From an uncultured Clostridia bacterium (lineage in GTDB: Bacteria; Bacillota; Clostridia; Christensenellales; CAG-314): a stretch of DNA of 64,000 nt. Under the pieces are notes generated by a model. That model did not search any database. It had not been told where the DNA came from and saw only the letters and a program-made list of their open reading frames with translations. Location of the stretch: the NCBI GenBank assembly GCA_947586855.1, contig CANPXV010000004.1, positions 54,189 through 118,188 of the forward strand. Reading direction: 5' to 3'. This document shows, piece by piece, positions 1 to 7,889 of this stretch. Each line of letters starts with the position of its first letter. Within the stretch, counting starts at the first letter, position 1. The translations under genes were made by a program, and so were the position numbers.

Positions 1-178
1 TTTCGTAGTCGCGAGTGGACTGTCTGTCCAACCGAGAAGTGGTAAAGAAACTTGTTTGCACCGTTTCACCCTCGGCCGACTGCTTTTTGTTGGTAAGCAG
101 CGTAACGTTAAGCACGGCCGCCACCACCAACACCGCCACCATCGAAACGATCAGTGCGATCTTTTTACCTTTTGACAT
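1..178 (-). CDS. spoIIIAH: SpoIIIAH, N-terminal part (cut by window edge)
   Basis: The reverse strand reads an ATG at 178 followed by an open frame to the window edge, about 59 codons. It begins with a short lysine-rich stretch (MSKGKKIALIV) and one hydrophobic segment, then a soluble part. This layout, as the last gene after SpoIIIAA-AG, is that of SpoIIIAH, the mother-cell protein that forms the engulfment-stage channel with forespore SpoIIQ. The frame is absent from the ORF track because it runs off the edge. The C-terminal ring-forming domain lies outside the window, so the identification rests on context and the N-terminal anchor. Confidence 0.8.
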   Translation of the reverse strand, partial: MSKGKKIALIVSMVAVLVVAAVLNVTLLTNKKQSAEGETVQTSFFTTSRLDRQSTRDYE

Positions 179-192
179 GTTTTTGTTCCTCC

Positions 193-684
193 CTAACTTT
201 TATATGTCAACACCTGCACATCCTTTACCTGAACATCCAGCAGTGTTGTAACCACATTTACGATTTTGTAGCGGGTGACGGCGTTATCGGCACCCTGCGC
301 CACCACCACAACGCCAAGAATTTTTGGCGGAAGCACAGTGGACACAAGCGGCTCTCCCCTGACGGAGACAATGTTGCTTGTTTGCTTGACCACATCTCCG
401 TTTTTGGTGGTTTCCGTCTCGAAGGCGTACACCTTTTCCTCGTTGCTTGCATAGGATATTGCAACGGAAACTTTGCCGCAGCCCTCGATTTTTTCCACTA
501 CACTACAAATCTTATGCTCCATCTGGGCGATATATGAGTCGTCCGCCGAAGAATTTTCCGTTTTGTGAGCCGCACCGCCCAACAGTACCGCCGCAAGCAC
601 CGTTATCGCCAACCCCAGCGCAATGTACAACTCGATATTTTTGACGCCTTTGATTTTTGCGAAAAAGTTTTTCAATGCACCCAT
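193..684 (-). CDS. spoIIIAG: Stage III sporulation protein AG
   Basis: A 163-residue protein with one N-terminal membrane segment (about residues 18-38) followed by a periplasm-facing domain ending VLTYKS. It matches SpoIIIAG, which forms a large ring in the mother cell to forespore channel. It is shorter than the roughly 229-residue B. subtilis protein, mainly in the linker after the membrane segment. A GGGAG-type ribosome binding site precedes the ATG. It sits between spoIIIAF and spoIIIAH in the canonical order. Confidence 0.85.
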   Translation of the reverse strand: MGALKNFFAKIKGVKNIELYIALGLAITVLAAVLLGGAAHKTENSSADDSYIAQMEHKICSVVEKIEGCGKVSVAISYASNEEKVYAFETETTKNGDVVKQTSNIVSVRGEPLVSTVLPPKILGVVVVAQGADNAVTRYKIVNVVTTLLDVQVKDVQVLTYKS

Positions 685-720
685 TTTTGCACTCCCAATG
701 CACTCGGATAGTATTTTTTG

Positions 721-1137
721 CTACACCCACACAAGCCGCAGCTCGTATTCGGGGAAAAATTTGCCCACTATTTGCCCGATTTCCGTTGTTTCGTCAACTC
801 TGCGAGGCAAACGAACCGTCACCGCTTGGTCGGATACGTCTATTTCCGCCTCGATGCCCTTTGCGGACAGCGCCTCTTTCAGTTGCCGCACATTTTGCTC
901 CTCTTGCCGAACCGAAACGCTCTCCACATAGCTCTGCTGCAACGGTTGCTGCTGCACGGGGCTATCCCACGCCGTGTTGCCGCTCAACAGCACCACAACG
1001 GGCTGCACGATAACCAGCGTCACTGCTATGCCGAACACTGTTCTGATGTATTTGCGAGTCTCCCCCTCCGGCAGGATAACGTCGCATATCACCGACAAAA
1101 TGGCGATCCCCGCCACCGACAGCACCCACTCTGCCAT
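721..1137 (-). CDS. spoIIIAF: Stage III sporulation protein AF
   Basis: I start this gene at the internal ATG giving MAEWVLSVAG, because it begins one base after the spoIIIAE stop; the longer track frame adds ten residues inside spoIIIAE. The 138-residue product has two hydrophobic segments (about residues 3-21 and 31-52) and a C-terminal soluble domain. Size, topology and operon place fit SpoIIIAF, a membrane component of the SpoIIIA-SpoIIQ channel. Its exact role in the channel is not well defined in the family. Confidence 0.8.
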   Translation of the reverse strand: MAEWVLSVAGIAILSVICDVILPEGETRKYIRTVFGIAVTLVIVQPVVVLLSGNTAWDSPVQQQPLQQSYVESVSVRQEEQNVRQLKEALSAKGIEAEIDVSDQAVTVRLPRRVDETTEIGQIVGKFFPEYELRLVWV

Positions 1138-1138
1138 A

Positions 1139-2278
1139 TCACACCCCGTTTGCCGACCAAATGGCAATCAGCACCAGCAGACAAAACATAAAGCACACCG
1201 CCAGCAGCAGAACACTCAAAAAGGTAAGCGTTTTGCTCATTCCGCTCAACAATCCCACGTAGACGGGCTCCACGATCGGCTCGCTCAGGGCGGCGATGGC
1301 CTGCAATCCAAGATTGAGGCACAACGTGGCGGCCAGCGGCCTGATGACGACAAACAGCAGCACCAACAGCGTAACAGCGCCAAAGGCGTTTTTTATCAGG
1401 GTGGTGCTGGCGGCGATGATGTCGAAGCCATCGGCAATGTATCCGCCCAGCAGCGGAATGTAGTTTTTGGCCGCAAACTTGGCCGCCCTGTACGATACGC
1501 CGTCTATGCTTGCCGCCGATATACCCTGCACCGTCGTCACTGCAGAAAACAGCATAAACATCACCCCCAACAGCCACCCTGCGGCATTGGTAAAAAAGGA
1601 CGCCGCCTTGCTTATCCTCACGTTGGAGCTGATATTGCTGACAGCACTGAACGCCAGCGCAAAAACCGATAATGGCAGCACCACCGTGCGCACCAGCTCG
1701 ATGACGGAGGTGGAAAATATCACCATAGAGGGCTGACACACCGAGCTTGCGGCGTTGCCGCCGTTGGCCACTATCAACGTCAGCAATATGGGCGAGGAGA
1801 CCTCCGCCAAAGTGGCAATTTGGTTGAGCAAGGCGTAAATTTGCCTGTACACCCCCACCAACATGGCCAAAACGGTTGTCAGCACCACCGAAACGCCCAC
1901 AAAGGACACCACGCTGTTGGTGCTTTCGGAGATGATGCCGCCGTTGGTTTTGCGGATAAGCCCCAATATCACCATCACGGCAAACACCGTCAGCAGCTGC
2001 GGCAGCATGGATTTGATCTGCCCGCCAAAAAGCTCCGCAAACACGTTCCAGAAGCTGTCGGCACTGTCAAATTCGCCGTTTATGATCGCCTTGACCTTTT
2101 GCGCAACACTGCCGAAAAAATCCCCTGCCAGCTCGTCCATCTGCGAAAAATCGATGTTGTCCAGCCCCTCGTTGACATTTTCGTCCAGCTCGTCGGCGAT
2201 ATCGGCATAGGCCTGTCCCGAAAAACACCACACCGCCGCCAAAAACGCCAGCAGCAACACGCAAACACGCCTTTTCAT
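1139..2278 (-). CDS. spoIIIAE: Stage III sporulation protein AE
   Basis: A 379-residue polytopic membrane protein with an N-terminal signal-like segment ending near SGQAYA, an acidic stretch (DELDENVNEGLDN) and about eight later hydrophobic segments. This is the SpoIIIAE pattern, the large multi-pass component of the SpoIIIA complex needed for late sigma-G activity in the forespore. Its ATG overlaps the spoIIIAD stop by four bases, and spoIIIAF starts one base after its own stop, so the three are probably translationally coupled. Confidence 0.88.
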   Translation of the reverse strand: MKRRVCVLLLAFLAAVWCFSGQAYADIADELDENVNEGLDNIDFSQMDELAGDFFGSVAQKVKAIINGEFDSADSFWNVFAELFGGQIKSMLPQLLTVFAVMVILGLIRKTNGGIISESTNSVVSFVGVSVVLTTVLAMLVGVYRQIYALLNQIATLAEVSSPILLTLIVANGGNAASSVCQPSMVIFSTSVIELVRTVVLPLSVFALAFSAVSNISSNVRISKAASFFTNAAGWLLGVMFMLFSAVTTVQGISAASIDGVSYRAAKFAAKNYIPLLGGYIADGFDIIAASTTLIKNAFGAVTLLVLLFVVIRPLAATLCLNLGLQAIAALSEPIVEPVYVGLLSGMSKTLTFLSVLLLAVCFMFCLLVLIAIWSANGV

Positions 2279-2658
2279 AGCAGCCCCGCAATGGTTTCAA
2301 ACAGCTTCCTCACCAGGGGCAATGCGCAAAACAAAATGGCCACTTTGGACGCAAGCAGCACCTTGTCGCCGATACTTTTGCAGTTGGCGTCTATGCACAC
2401 GTTGTTGGAAAACTCCGCCAGATACCCAATGCCCACCACCTTTATCACGCAGGACACCGCATCGCCGTTGATGTTTGCCCGCTGGGACAGGTCGTAGAAG
2501 GTGTACACGGCGTCGTACAGTGAGTCGCATATCATCAACAGCAGCGCCACGGCCACGCCCACCGTCAGCGGCAGGGCAAACTCCGGTTTCAGCTGTCGCA
2601 CAACAGCAATGCCCACTATCGATACCAATGCCAGCAACACAATTTTGTAAAAATCCAT
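2275..2658 (-). CDS. spoIIIAD: Stage III sporulation protein AD
   Basis: A 127-residue hydrophobic protein with about four predicted membrane helices and the charged stretch RQLKPEFALP near residue 21, typical of SpoIIIAC/AD family proteins. It lies between spoIIIAC and spoIIIAE, overlapping the latter by four bases. It is thought to be a membrane component of the SpoIIIA channel expressed in the mother cell. Confidence 0.87.
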   Translation of the reverse strand: MDFYKIVLLALVSIVGIAVVRQLKPEFALPLTVGVAVALLLMICDSLYDAVYTFYDLSQRANINGDAVSCVIKVVGIGYLAEFSNNVCIDANCKSIGDKVLLASKVAILFCALPLVRKLFETIAGLL

Positions 2659-2661
2659 AGC

Positions 2662-2856
2662 CTACAACTCAAATAGCGATTGCAGCGTGTCGTACAGCTG
2701 CACGATGACGTCCAACATCATCACAAGGGCAACCGCCAGCCCCACCACGGACACCACAGTGGAGATCTCCTCCTTGCCCGCCCGTTTGAGAAGCATAGAC
2801 GCTATCGCCGTCACAATGCCGATCGCCGCAATTTTAAGTATGATTGCAAAATCCAT
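2662..2856 (-). CDS. spoIIIAC: Stage III sporulation protein AC
   Basis: The ORF track gives 153 residues, but only the last 64, starting MDFAIILKIA at the ATG at 2856, resemble SpoIIIAC, and that start lies just after the spoIIIAB stop. The protein has two hydrophobic helices separated by the basic, glycine-containing turn LLKRAGKEE, as in the roughly 68-residue B. subtilis SpoIIIAC. The upstream extension would overlap most of spoIIIAB and is rejected. Confidence 0.87.
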   Translation of the reverse strand: MDFAIILKIAAIGIVTAIASMLLKRAGKEEISTVVSVVGLAVALVMMLDVIVQLYDTLQSLFEL

Positions 2857-2864
2857 ATTAACCC

Positions 2865-3311
2865 TCAAATCAGCAAAATGCCCAACATCAGCCCCAGCAA
2901 AAACCCAAGTTTGGCGTAGACCGACGCCTTTTGCGAACGTTGCTCGACGATTTTTCGCTGCTGCTCGAATATCGCACGGTAGTGTTCGAGAAACTTTTTC
3001 AGCTGCTGCGTGTCCGCCCTGCCAATATCGGCAAAAAATTCCTCCAAGCCCTGCCGCTCCTTTGCAGACAGACCAAGTTTTTTTGTATCGCCTGCAAGAT
3101 ATTGCGCAAAGTTGGCACTGCAATTTTTGGCGAAATCGGCGTTGAATTTGTCCACTTCCAGCTGGCGCCCGTCAATGTTGAGCGCAAACAACTCGATGTA
3201 TTTCACGAGGTCGGCATAAAAGGCATTTTTGCGCCGAATACGCTTTTCTGCGTACATTCCGAGGCAAAAACCGCACGCCGCACAGGCAATTAACACTACT
3301 ATGTCTGTCAT
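2865..3311 (-). CDS. spoIIIAB: Stage III sporulation protein AB
   Basis: A 148-residue protein with membrane segments at both ends (about residues 4-20 and 131-147) and a mostly helical middle, the layout of SpoIIIAB, which resembles type II secretion GspF-like proteins. The ATG at 3311 and the first six codons lie inside a 47-nt repeat that also occurs three times elsewhere in the window (see the repeat at 3298-3344). The start is one base after the spoIIIAA stop, and no separate ribosome binding site is visible. Confidence 0.87.
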   Translation of the reverse strand: MTDIVVLIACAACGFCLGMYAEKRIRRKNAFYADLVKYIELFALNIDGRQLEVDKFNADFAKNCSANFAQYLAGDTKKLGLSAKERQGLEEFFADIGRADTQQLKKFLEHYRAIFEQQRKIVEQRSQKASVYAKLGFLLGLMLGILLI

Positions 3312-3344
3312 ATTAGTCTATATTTTGCCGATTCCTGTCATAGT
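3298..3344. repeat. 47-nt imperfect-palindromic repeat, copy 1
   Basis: This 47-nt segment matches the copy at 40818 at 37 of 47 positions and is also clearly related to those at 26781 and 56965. It starts ACTATGTCTG and ends TGTCATAGT, so its ends are near-inverted copies. Unlike the other copies it is coding on the minus strand: it holds the last codons and stop of spoIIIAA and the start and first codons of spoIIIAB. Confidence 0.75.
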
Positions 3345-4161
3345 TGACCTCATTTTGCGCCACTATCGTTGGTGCTTCGCCGATTTCGCTCAACACCACC
3401 GCCGTTCGGAATTTGTTTGCAAACGGGCATTTTTCAACAAGGTCGGCATATTTCCTGCCGTGAAAACTGCACGCCACCCTGACGCCGCTGTTTATCGTTG
3501 CGGCAAGTGGCGCCAAATCCTCTTCGGCAATTTCGTCGCACACTATCCATTGTGGCGACATCGCCCTCACCGCCACCTCAAATGCATACCTTTTGTCGCA
3601 CCAAGTCAGCACGTCGCAACACGCTCGCTTGGCATTCATGCCGTAAAACAGCTCTCCTCGCTCATCCACCACCAACACATTTTCCGTGTGGGACAGTTTG
3701 GCGGCAAGATCCCGCAAAAATGTCGTTTTGCCGCTGGCTGGCGGTCCGATAACGGCCACACTGCCCGTTCTGCACTGCTCCAACAGAGTGCTATCCACAA
3801 AATTTACACAATGCGGTATGCGGATGCACAACGAGGTGTACTTGCGGAAAACAGGCTCTGTGCCCCCTGCCACTTCTCCGCACACGCCCACACGCACCCC
3901 GTCCGACAGCGTAAAAAACCCCTTTGCCAGCATTTTTTCGTAGGCGTACAGCGAGTTATTGCATGCACGACGCACAATTTCGTCGCATGTCTCGCCAAGT
4001 TGCGGTCCGCTCCCCTCGGTCAATCCGTTTGCCGACAGCGTGTACCAATGTCCGCCTCTGTTGATGCGCACCGGCCTGTCGTTTCGCAGCCGAATCTCCC
4101 GCAAATCGGAGCAGGACGCCAAAATTAGCAACTCCGACGGCAAACACTCCCAAATTGTCAT
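3313..4161 (-). CDS. spoIIIAA: Stage III sporulation protein AA (AAA+ ATPase)
   Basis: I take the internal ATG at 4161 (MTIWECLPSE), giving 282 residues that align in layout with the family start; the longer track frame adds 19 residues that do not look conserved. The Walker A motif is GPPASGKTTFLRDL near residue 150 and a Walker B-like VLVVDERGEL follows. SpoIIIAA is a secretion-ATPase-like protein thought to energise the SpoIIIA-SpoIIQ channel. No good ribosome binding site precedes the ATG. The last nine residues (YDRNRQNID) and the stop are encoded by the 47-nt repeat. Confidence 0.88.
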   Translation of the reverse strand: MTIWECLPSELLILASCSDLREIRLRNDRPVRINRGGHWYTLSANGLTEGSGPQLGETCDEIVRRACNNSLYAYEKMLAKGFFTLSDGVRVGVCGEVAGGTEPVFRKYTSLCIRIPHCVNFVDSTLLEQCRTGSVAVIGPPASGKTTFLRDLAAKLSHTENVLVVDERGELFYGMNAKRACCDVLTWCDKRYAFEVAVRAMSPQWIVCDEIAEEDLAPLAATINSGVRVACSFHGRKYADLVEKCPFANKFRTAVVLSEIGEAPTIVAQNEVNYDRNRQNID

Positions 4162-4393
4162 ACAATACCATATTGGACAAGCAGTAAAATTATGCCTGCC
4201 CTCCCCAAACCACCACACAGATAAAAAAATTTGACAAGCCTAAAACGTTGATAATCCAGAAACAGCAAAAAAAATTAGACCACCATGAAATAACAAATAG
4301 AACCTTGAAAATATTTTTGATATTGTTAAAACTGCTTTCACCGCAAAATCTGATGTGGAGAGAAAATTATCCACATGCAACATTTGACATAGA
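4162..4393. other. Intergenic region upstream of spoIIIA
   Basis: About 230 AT-rich bases lie between the spoIIIAA start and the efp terminator. This should hold the mother-cell promoter of the spoIIIA operon, but I cannot point to a convincing sigma-E -35/-10 pair. A perfect DnaA-box sequence TTATCCACA occurs at 4367-4375 and forms an inverted repeat with TGTGGA at 4354-4359. I see no gene here. Confidence 0.5.
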
Positions 4394-4437
4394 GCCAAAA
4401 AAACCTCTCCCTGCGGCAGCATTGTCGCAGGGAGAGG
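4394..4437 (-). terminator. Rho-independent terminator of efp
   Basis: A perfect 12-bp stem (CCTCTCCCTGCG paired with CGCAGGGAGAGG) closes a 10-nt loop, and a run of Ts follows on the minus strand. It lies about 60 bases after the efp stop and separates efp from spoIIIA. Confidence 0.93.
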
Positions 4438-4500
4438 AAACTGCTAACTTAATTGTTTATTGGAGCAAATTATCTTCACACCAACATTTGGGGTATGGCC

Positions 4501-5061
4501 CTATTTCGCCCGTTCCATATATTCGCCCGTGCGGGTGTCGATACGGATCATATCGCCCTCGTTGACGAACATAGGCACCATCAGGGTGTAGCCCGTCTCC
4601 ACGGTGGCAGGTTTGGTGGCGTTTGTGGCCGTGTTGCCCGCAACGGCAGGCTCGCAATTTACCACCTGCAACACAACAAAGTTGGGAGGCTCCACCGAAA
4701 ACGCTTCGCCCTTGTAAAACTTGATTGTAGCGGTCATGTTCTCTTTGAGGAACTGCAAAGCGTCCTCCACCTGACTTTTGTTGAGGGGCACCTGCTCATA
4801 TGTGTCGTTGTCCATAAAGTAGTACAGATCGCCGTCGGAATAGAGATACTCCATCTCCTTGTTTTCGATATGCGCAAGTTCGTACTTTTCGGAAGGGTTA
4901 AAAGTTTCCTCGCGAACGGCGCCGGTCACAACGTTTTTGATTTTGGTTCTCACAAAAGCTGCGCCCTTGCCGGGTTTGACGTGTTGAAAATCCACAATAA
5001 CGTAGATCCCGCCGTTGTAGACGAAAGTAACGCCTTTTCTGAAATCGCCTGCTAAGATCAT
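4501..5061 (-). CDS. efp: Elongation factor P
   Basis: A 186-residue protein with the usual three beta-barrel domains of EF-P, which rescues ribosomes stalled on polyproline. The N-terminal KOW-like domain carries the tip loop KPGKGAAF (about residues 30-37), where the lysine is the site modified in several lineages. The C-terminal OB domain ends [13 protein letters not shown] strong AGGAGG site precedes the ATG. It follows pap, as in many Firmicutes, but has its own promoter inside the end of pap and its own terminator. Confidence 0.96.
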   Translation of the reverse strand: MILAGDFRKGVTFVYNGGIYVIVDFQHVKPGKGAAFVRTKIKNVVTGAVREETFNPSEKYELAHIENKEMEYLYSDGDLYYFMDNDTYEQVPLNKSQVEDALQFLKENMTATIKFYKGEAFSVEPPNFVVLQVVNCEPAVAGNTATNATKPATVETGYTLMVPMFVNEGDMIRIDTRTGEYMERAK

Positions 5062-5084
5062 AAAAATAGCCTCCTAAGTTTATC

Positions 5085-6152
5085 CTATAAAATTATAATA
5101 TTTTTGTCTGATGTTGTCAAGTCGGTTATACCATCTTCCTCCACCAAAAGCAAATCTTCTATGCGCACGCCGCCCACGCCGGGGATGTAGATGCCCGGTT
5201 CGCAGGTGATAAACTGCCGTGCGGTAAGTTTATCGGTGGAGCCCATCGAGGCCGTGGGGGTTTCGTGAATGTCAATACCCAGGCTGTGGCCGGTGCTGTG
5301 CACAAAATATTTTTCGTAACCGTTGGATTTGATCACCTCTCTGCAAAAGGAGTCCAACTCTCGTCCGCCCATGCCGCAATAGGCGTTGTTGATGCCCATT
5401 TTTTGCGCCAGCAGCACAATATTGTAGATTTTGTGCAGTTCTTCACTTGGCTGCCCCACAAACACTGTTCTCGTCATATCCGAGCAATACCCGTGATATT
5501 TTGCGCCGAAATCCATCGTGATGGGGTCGCCAAGCTCGATAATTTTGTCCGTCGGGTGCGCATGCGGCTTGGACGAATTGACGCCCGAGGCAATTATCGT
5601 GTCAAACGCCAGCCCCGCTGCGCCGGTTTTTGCCATCTGATATTCCAGCTCGATTTGGATATCCCGCTCGCTTATGCCCGGCTTCAAGTAGTCCAATATG
5701 GCGCTGAATGCGGCGTCGGTGATGGACTGCGCCTTTTTGATGTAGGCAATTTCCTCGTCCGTTTTGTAGCTGCGCACGTAGTTTATTGCGTCGCCGGATG
5801 CCACCAATCGCACGCCCAACATCCTGTGTTTTAGCGCAAGATAGTCCTGCACGGTCAGCTCATTGTCCTCAAAGCCCACCGTCTTGACGTTGTTGCTTTC
5901 AAACACGTCTCGCAAGGCAAGCATGCTTTCCTCTCTTCCGGAGACTTGCACCACCTCGACGCCGTCCTGTTTGAGGCTTTGCGCCATCTCGTAGTAGCGA
6001 GGGTCGGTCACAAACACGCTTCTGTTGTTGCGCAGCAGCACCAGATAGCCAAATGTGGACGCAAATTCGGTAAAATAGAAGCGATTTTTTTCGCTGATGA
6101 TCAAAAATGCGTCAACTTTGGTGATGTCAAACAGCTTGTCGGTATTTTTCAT
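5085..6152 (-). CDS. Xaa-Pro aminopeptidase family protein (M24B)
   Basis: A 355-residue metallopeptidase of the M24B family that removes N-terminal residues preceding proline. I start it at the ATG after GGAGG (MKNTDKLFD) rather than the upstream TTG. The N-terminal half is a creatinase-N-type domain. The C-terminal pita-bread domain keeps the metal ligands: MDFGAKY and SDMTRT (aspartates), STGHSLG (histidine), CEPGIY and RIED (glutamates). It is the usual upstream neighbour of efp and ends the rimP-infB gene run. Confidence 0.9.
   Translation of the reverse strand: MKNTDKLFDITKVDAFLIISEKNRFYFTEFASTFGYLVLLRNNRSVFVTDPRYYEMAQSLKQDGVEVVQVSGREESMLALRDVFESNNVKTVGFEDNELTVQDYLALKHRMLGVRLVASGDAINYVRSYKTDEEIAYIKKAQSITDAAFSAILDYLKPGISERDIQIELEYQMAKTGAAGLAFDTIIASGVNSSKPHAHPTDKIIELGDPITMDFGAKYHGYCSDMTRTVFVGQPSEELHKIYNIVLLAQKMGINNAYCGMGGRELDSFCREVIKSNGYEKYFVHSTGHSLGIDIHETPTASMGSTDKLTARQFITCEPGIYIPGVGGVRIEDLLLVEEDGITDLTTSDKNIIIL
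5092..5120 (-). promoter_or_regulatory. Sigma-A promoter of efp
   Basis: On the minus strand TTGACA (5115-5120) and TATAAT (5092-5097) are separated by 17 bases, a consensus promoter. It lies within the last codons of pap, about 30 bases upstream of the efp ATG. Confidence 0.85.
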
Positions 6153-6163
6153 ATATCCTCCAA

Positions 6164-7009
6164 TCAAATGCTATCGTAGATTTGTTTCATTTGCAATGCG
6201 TCATCGGCTTGCGTGCCGTCCGATTCGCAAATTATCACGGGTTGCAGATCGTATTTTTTCAGCACACGGGCAAGCGGCTCAAACTGTGGGCCGAACACGG
6301 TGTCGGCAAAGGTAAGGTGCCGCACCTCTCCCCCTGCTGAGTACTCGATTTTGGAAAAATGTATGTGCATCATGCTTGTGCGCTCGATGCCGATGCTGTT
6401 GACAAGGCAGCGCACGATCTGCTCAAAGTCCTCTTCCGTTTTGAGGCTGCCGTATGTGCGGGCGTTCACGTGGCCAAAGTCCACTGTCGGTACAAAGAAA
6501 TCGGCAATTTTGCAAAACTCGGCCACCTCTTCCACCGTGCCGATCTGGTTGATTTTGCCCATGGTTTCGGGGCAAAACAGGCAGTCGTCCATTTTGTTTT
6601 CCACAATGAGGCGAGACAGCGTCTGCAAGCGTTTTTTGGTAAGCTCCACCGCCTCGCTACGGGTCATCTTGCCCTGCGCCGCAGGATGAAACACCACCCT
6701 GTTGCCGCCAAACGCCCGTGCCTTTTGGCAGCTGCGCAGCACATAGGCGAAAGATTTTTCCGCCATGTCGTCGGATGGGTTGGCAAAATTGATGTAGTAG
6801 GGCGCATGCACGGATATGGCCACGTCAAAGGTCTTGCCCAGCTCTCCGATGGCGGCAGCCTTTTCGTCGCTGATGTTTATGCCCCTGCCAAAGGAATATT
6901 CGTAGGCGTTCAGGCCCTGATCCGCAAGCCACTTGGGGGCGTCCACGCTGGATACGTGCCCCTCGTCGTAAAATCTTGTGCTATTTCCGCTTGGACCGAA
7001 TCTGATCAT
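6164..7009 (-). CDS. Endonuclease IV-like TIM-barrel protein
   Basis: A 281-residue protein of the apurinic endonuclease IV / xylose isomerase-like TIM-barrel superfamily. Metal-ligand motifs in order are SVHAPYYINF, VVFHPAAQG, FCPETMG, TVDFGHVNAR, MHIHFSK and a final ICESDG, so all typical zinc-site residues appear kept. Endonuclease IV cleaves DNA at abasic sites; whether this member does, or acts on another phosphodiester or sugar, cannot be told here. It overlaps the end of ribF by 29 bases, an unusual insertion between ribF and pap. Confidence 0.75.
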   Translation of the reverse strand: MIRFGPSGNSTRFYDEGHVSSVDAPKWLADQGLNAYEYSFGRGINISDEKAAAIGELGKTFDVAISVHAPYYINFANPSDDMAEKSFAYVLRSCQKARAFGGNRVVFHPAAQGKMTRSEAVELTKKRLQTLSRLIVENKMDDCLFCPETMGKINQIGTVEEVAEFCKIADFFVPTVDFGHVNARTYGSLKTEEDFEQIVRCLVNSIGIERTSMMHIHFSKIEYSAGGEVRHLTFADTVFGPQFEPLARVLKKYDLQPVIICESDGTQADDALQMKQIYDSI

Positions 7010-7889
7010 TTAGTACCTTCTGCCTGTCGGCGCAAAGTTGTGCGGCCAGCTGTTGTTCGTTGTCGAAACGGCAAATGGGCCGCAAATATTGAGTAAGAGA
7101 CAATTTGAGCGTTCTTCCGTACAAATCGCCGTCAAAATTGATGATATGCACTTCTACCGCCCTTTCGGACAGTCCAAACGTGGGTCTTTGCCCGATGTTG
7201 ACGATGGCCCGATACGACCGCCCGTCAAACTCCACATCGCCGCCAAACACGCCCGTAGGCAAAAATTTCTCCTGCGGCACCTCGATATTGGCGGTAGGAA
7301 ACCCCATTTCGCTGCCCACATGCCTGCCGTGCACCACCCGACCCGTCACAAAAAACGGCTCGCTGAGCAGTGCATTGGCCTGCGCAATGTCGTTTTGACC
7401 AAGCAGCTTGCGCACCAATGTCGTGCTGATTTTGTCCCGCCCGACACGCATTTCGCTCACCACTTCCACAGGGCAAACGCCGTCCAAGTATCGCACAAGG
7501 CGTTGGCAATCTTGCCTGTCGCAGCCGAATGTGTAGTCAAACCCACAAACCGCCGCTTGCAGCTGATAGCCTTGCAGCATACGGGCAAATTGCTCTCCGC
7601 TAAGCGCACGGAAGCGCTCGTCAAACAGTGCGTGCAGCACAATATCCACGTCGAGACTGCGGTAGATTTGCAGCCGCTCGTCGTAGGTGTACAGCACGGA
7701 CTGCTCCTTGCCCAACAGCGCCAGATGGTTGTTGGAGAATGTAAACAGCGCCACCTTGGCATGATAGCGCTCGGCAAGCCGTTTGGCTGCGTTCACCAAG
7801 CCGACATGTCCGCTGTGCATGCACCCAAAATAGCCCAAGCACAGCACAATGGGGCGATTCAGTTTTTGTCCGAATTCAATCTGTTCCAA
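6981..7889 (-). CDS. ribF: Bifunctional riboflavin kinase / FAD synthetase
   Basis: A 302-residue protein that phosphorylates riboflavin to FMN and adenylates it to FAD. The N-terminal nucleotidyltransferase domain has LGYFGCMHSGH (HxGH motif, residues about 18-28) and ISTTLVRKLL. The C-terminal kinase domain has GFPTANIEVP and the family pattern around EVHIINFDGDLYG. It follows truB, overlapping it by 14 bases, as is common in the infB-rbfA-truB-ribF neighbourhood. Confidence 0.94.
   Translation of the reverse strand: MEQIEFGQKLNRPIVLCLGYFGCMHSGHVGLVNAAKRLAERYHAKVALFTFSNNHLALLGKEQSVLYTYDERLQIYRSLDVDIVLHALFDERFRALSGEQFARMLQGYQLQAAVCGFDYTFGCDRQDCQRLVRYLDGVCPVEVVSEMRVGRDKISTTLVRKLLGQNDIAQANALLSEPFFVTGRVVHGRHVGSEMGFPTANIEVPQEKFLPTGVFGGDVEFDGRSYRAIVNIGQRPTFGLSERAVEVHIINFDGDLYGRTLKLSLTQYLRPICRFDNEQQLAAQLCADRQKVLNDQIRSKRK

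Noticed and set aside
2662-3123. 153-residue frame of the track as spoIIIAC
   Set aside because: Its first 89 residues lie over spoIIIAB in another frame; only the last 64 residues match SpoIIIAC.
4354-4375. Replication origin
   Set aside because: Only one DnaA box is seen, without a cluster, AT-rich unwinding element or dnaA/dnaN neighbours.
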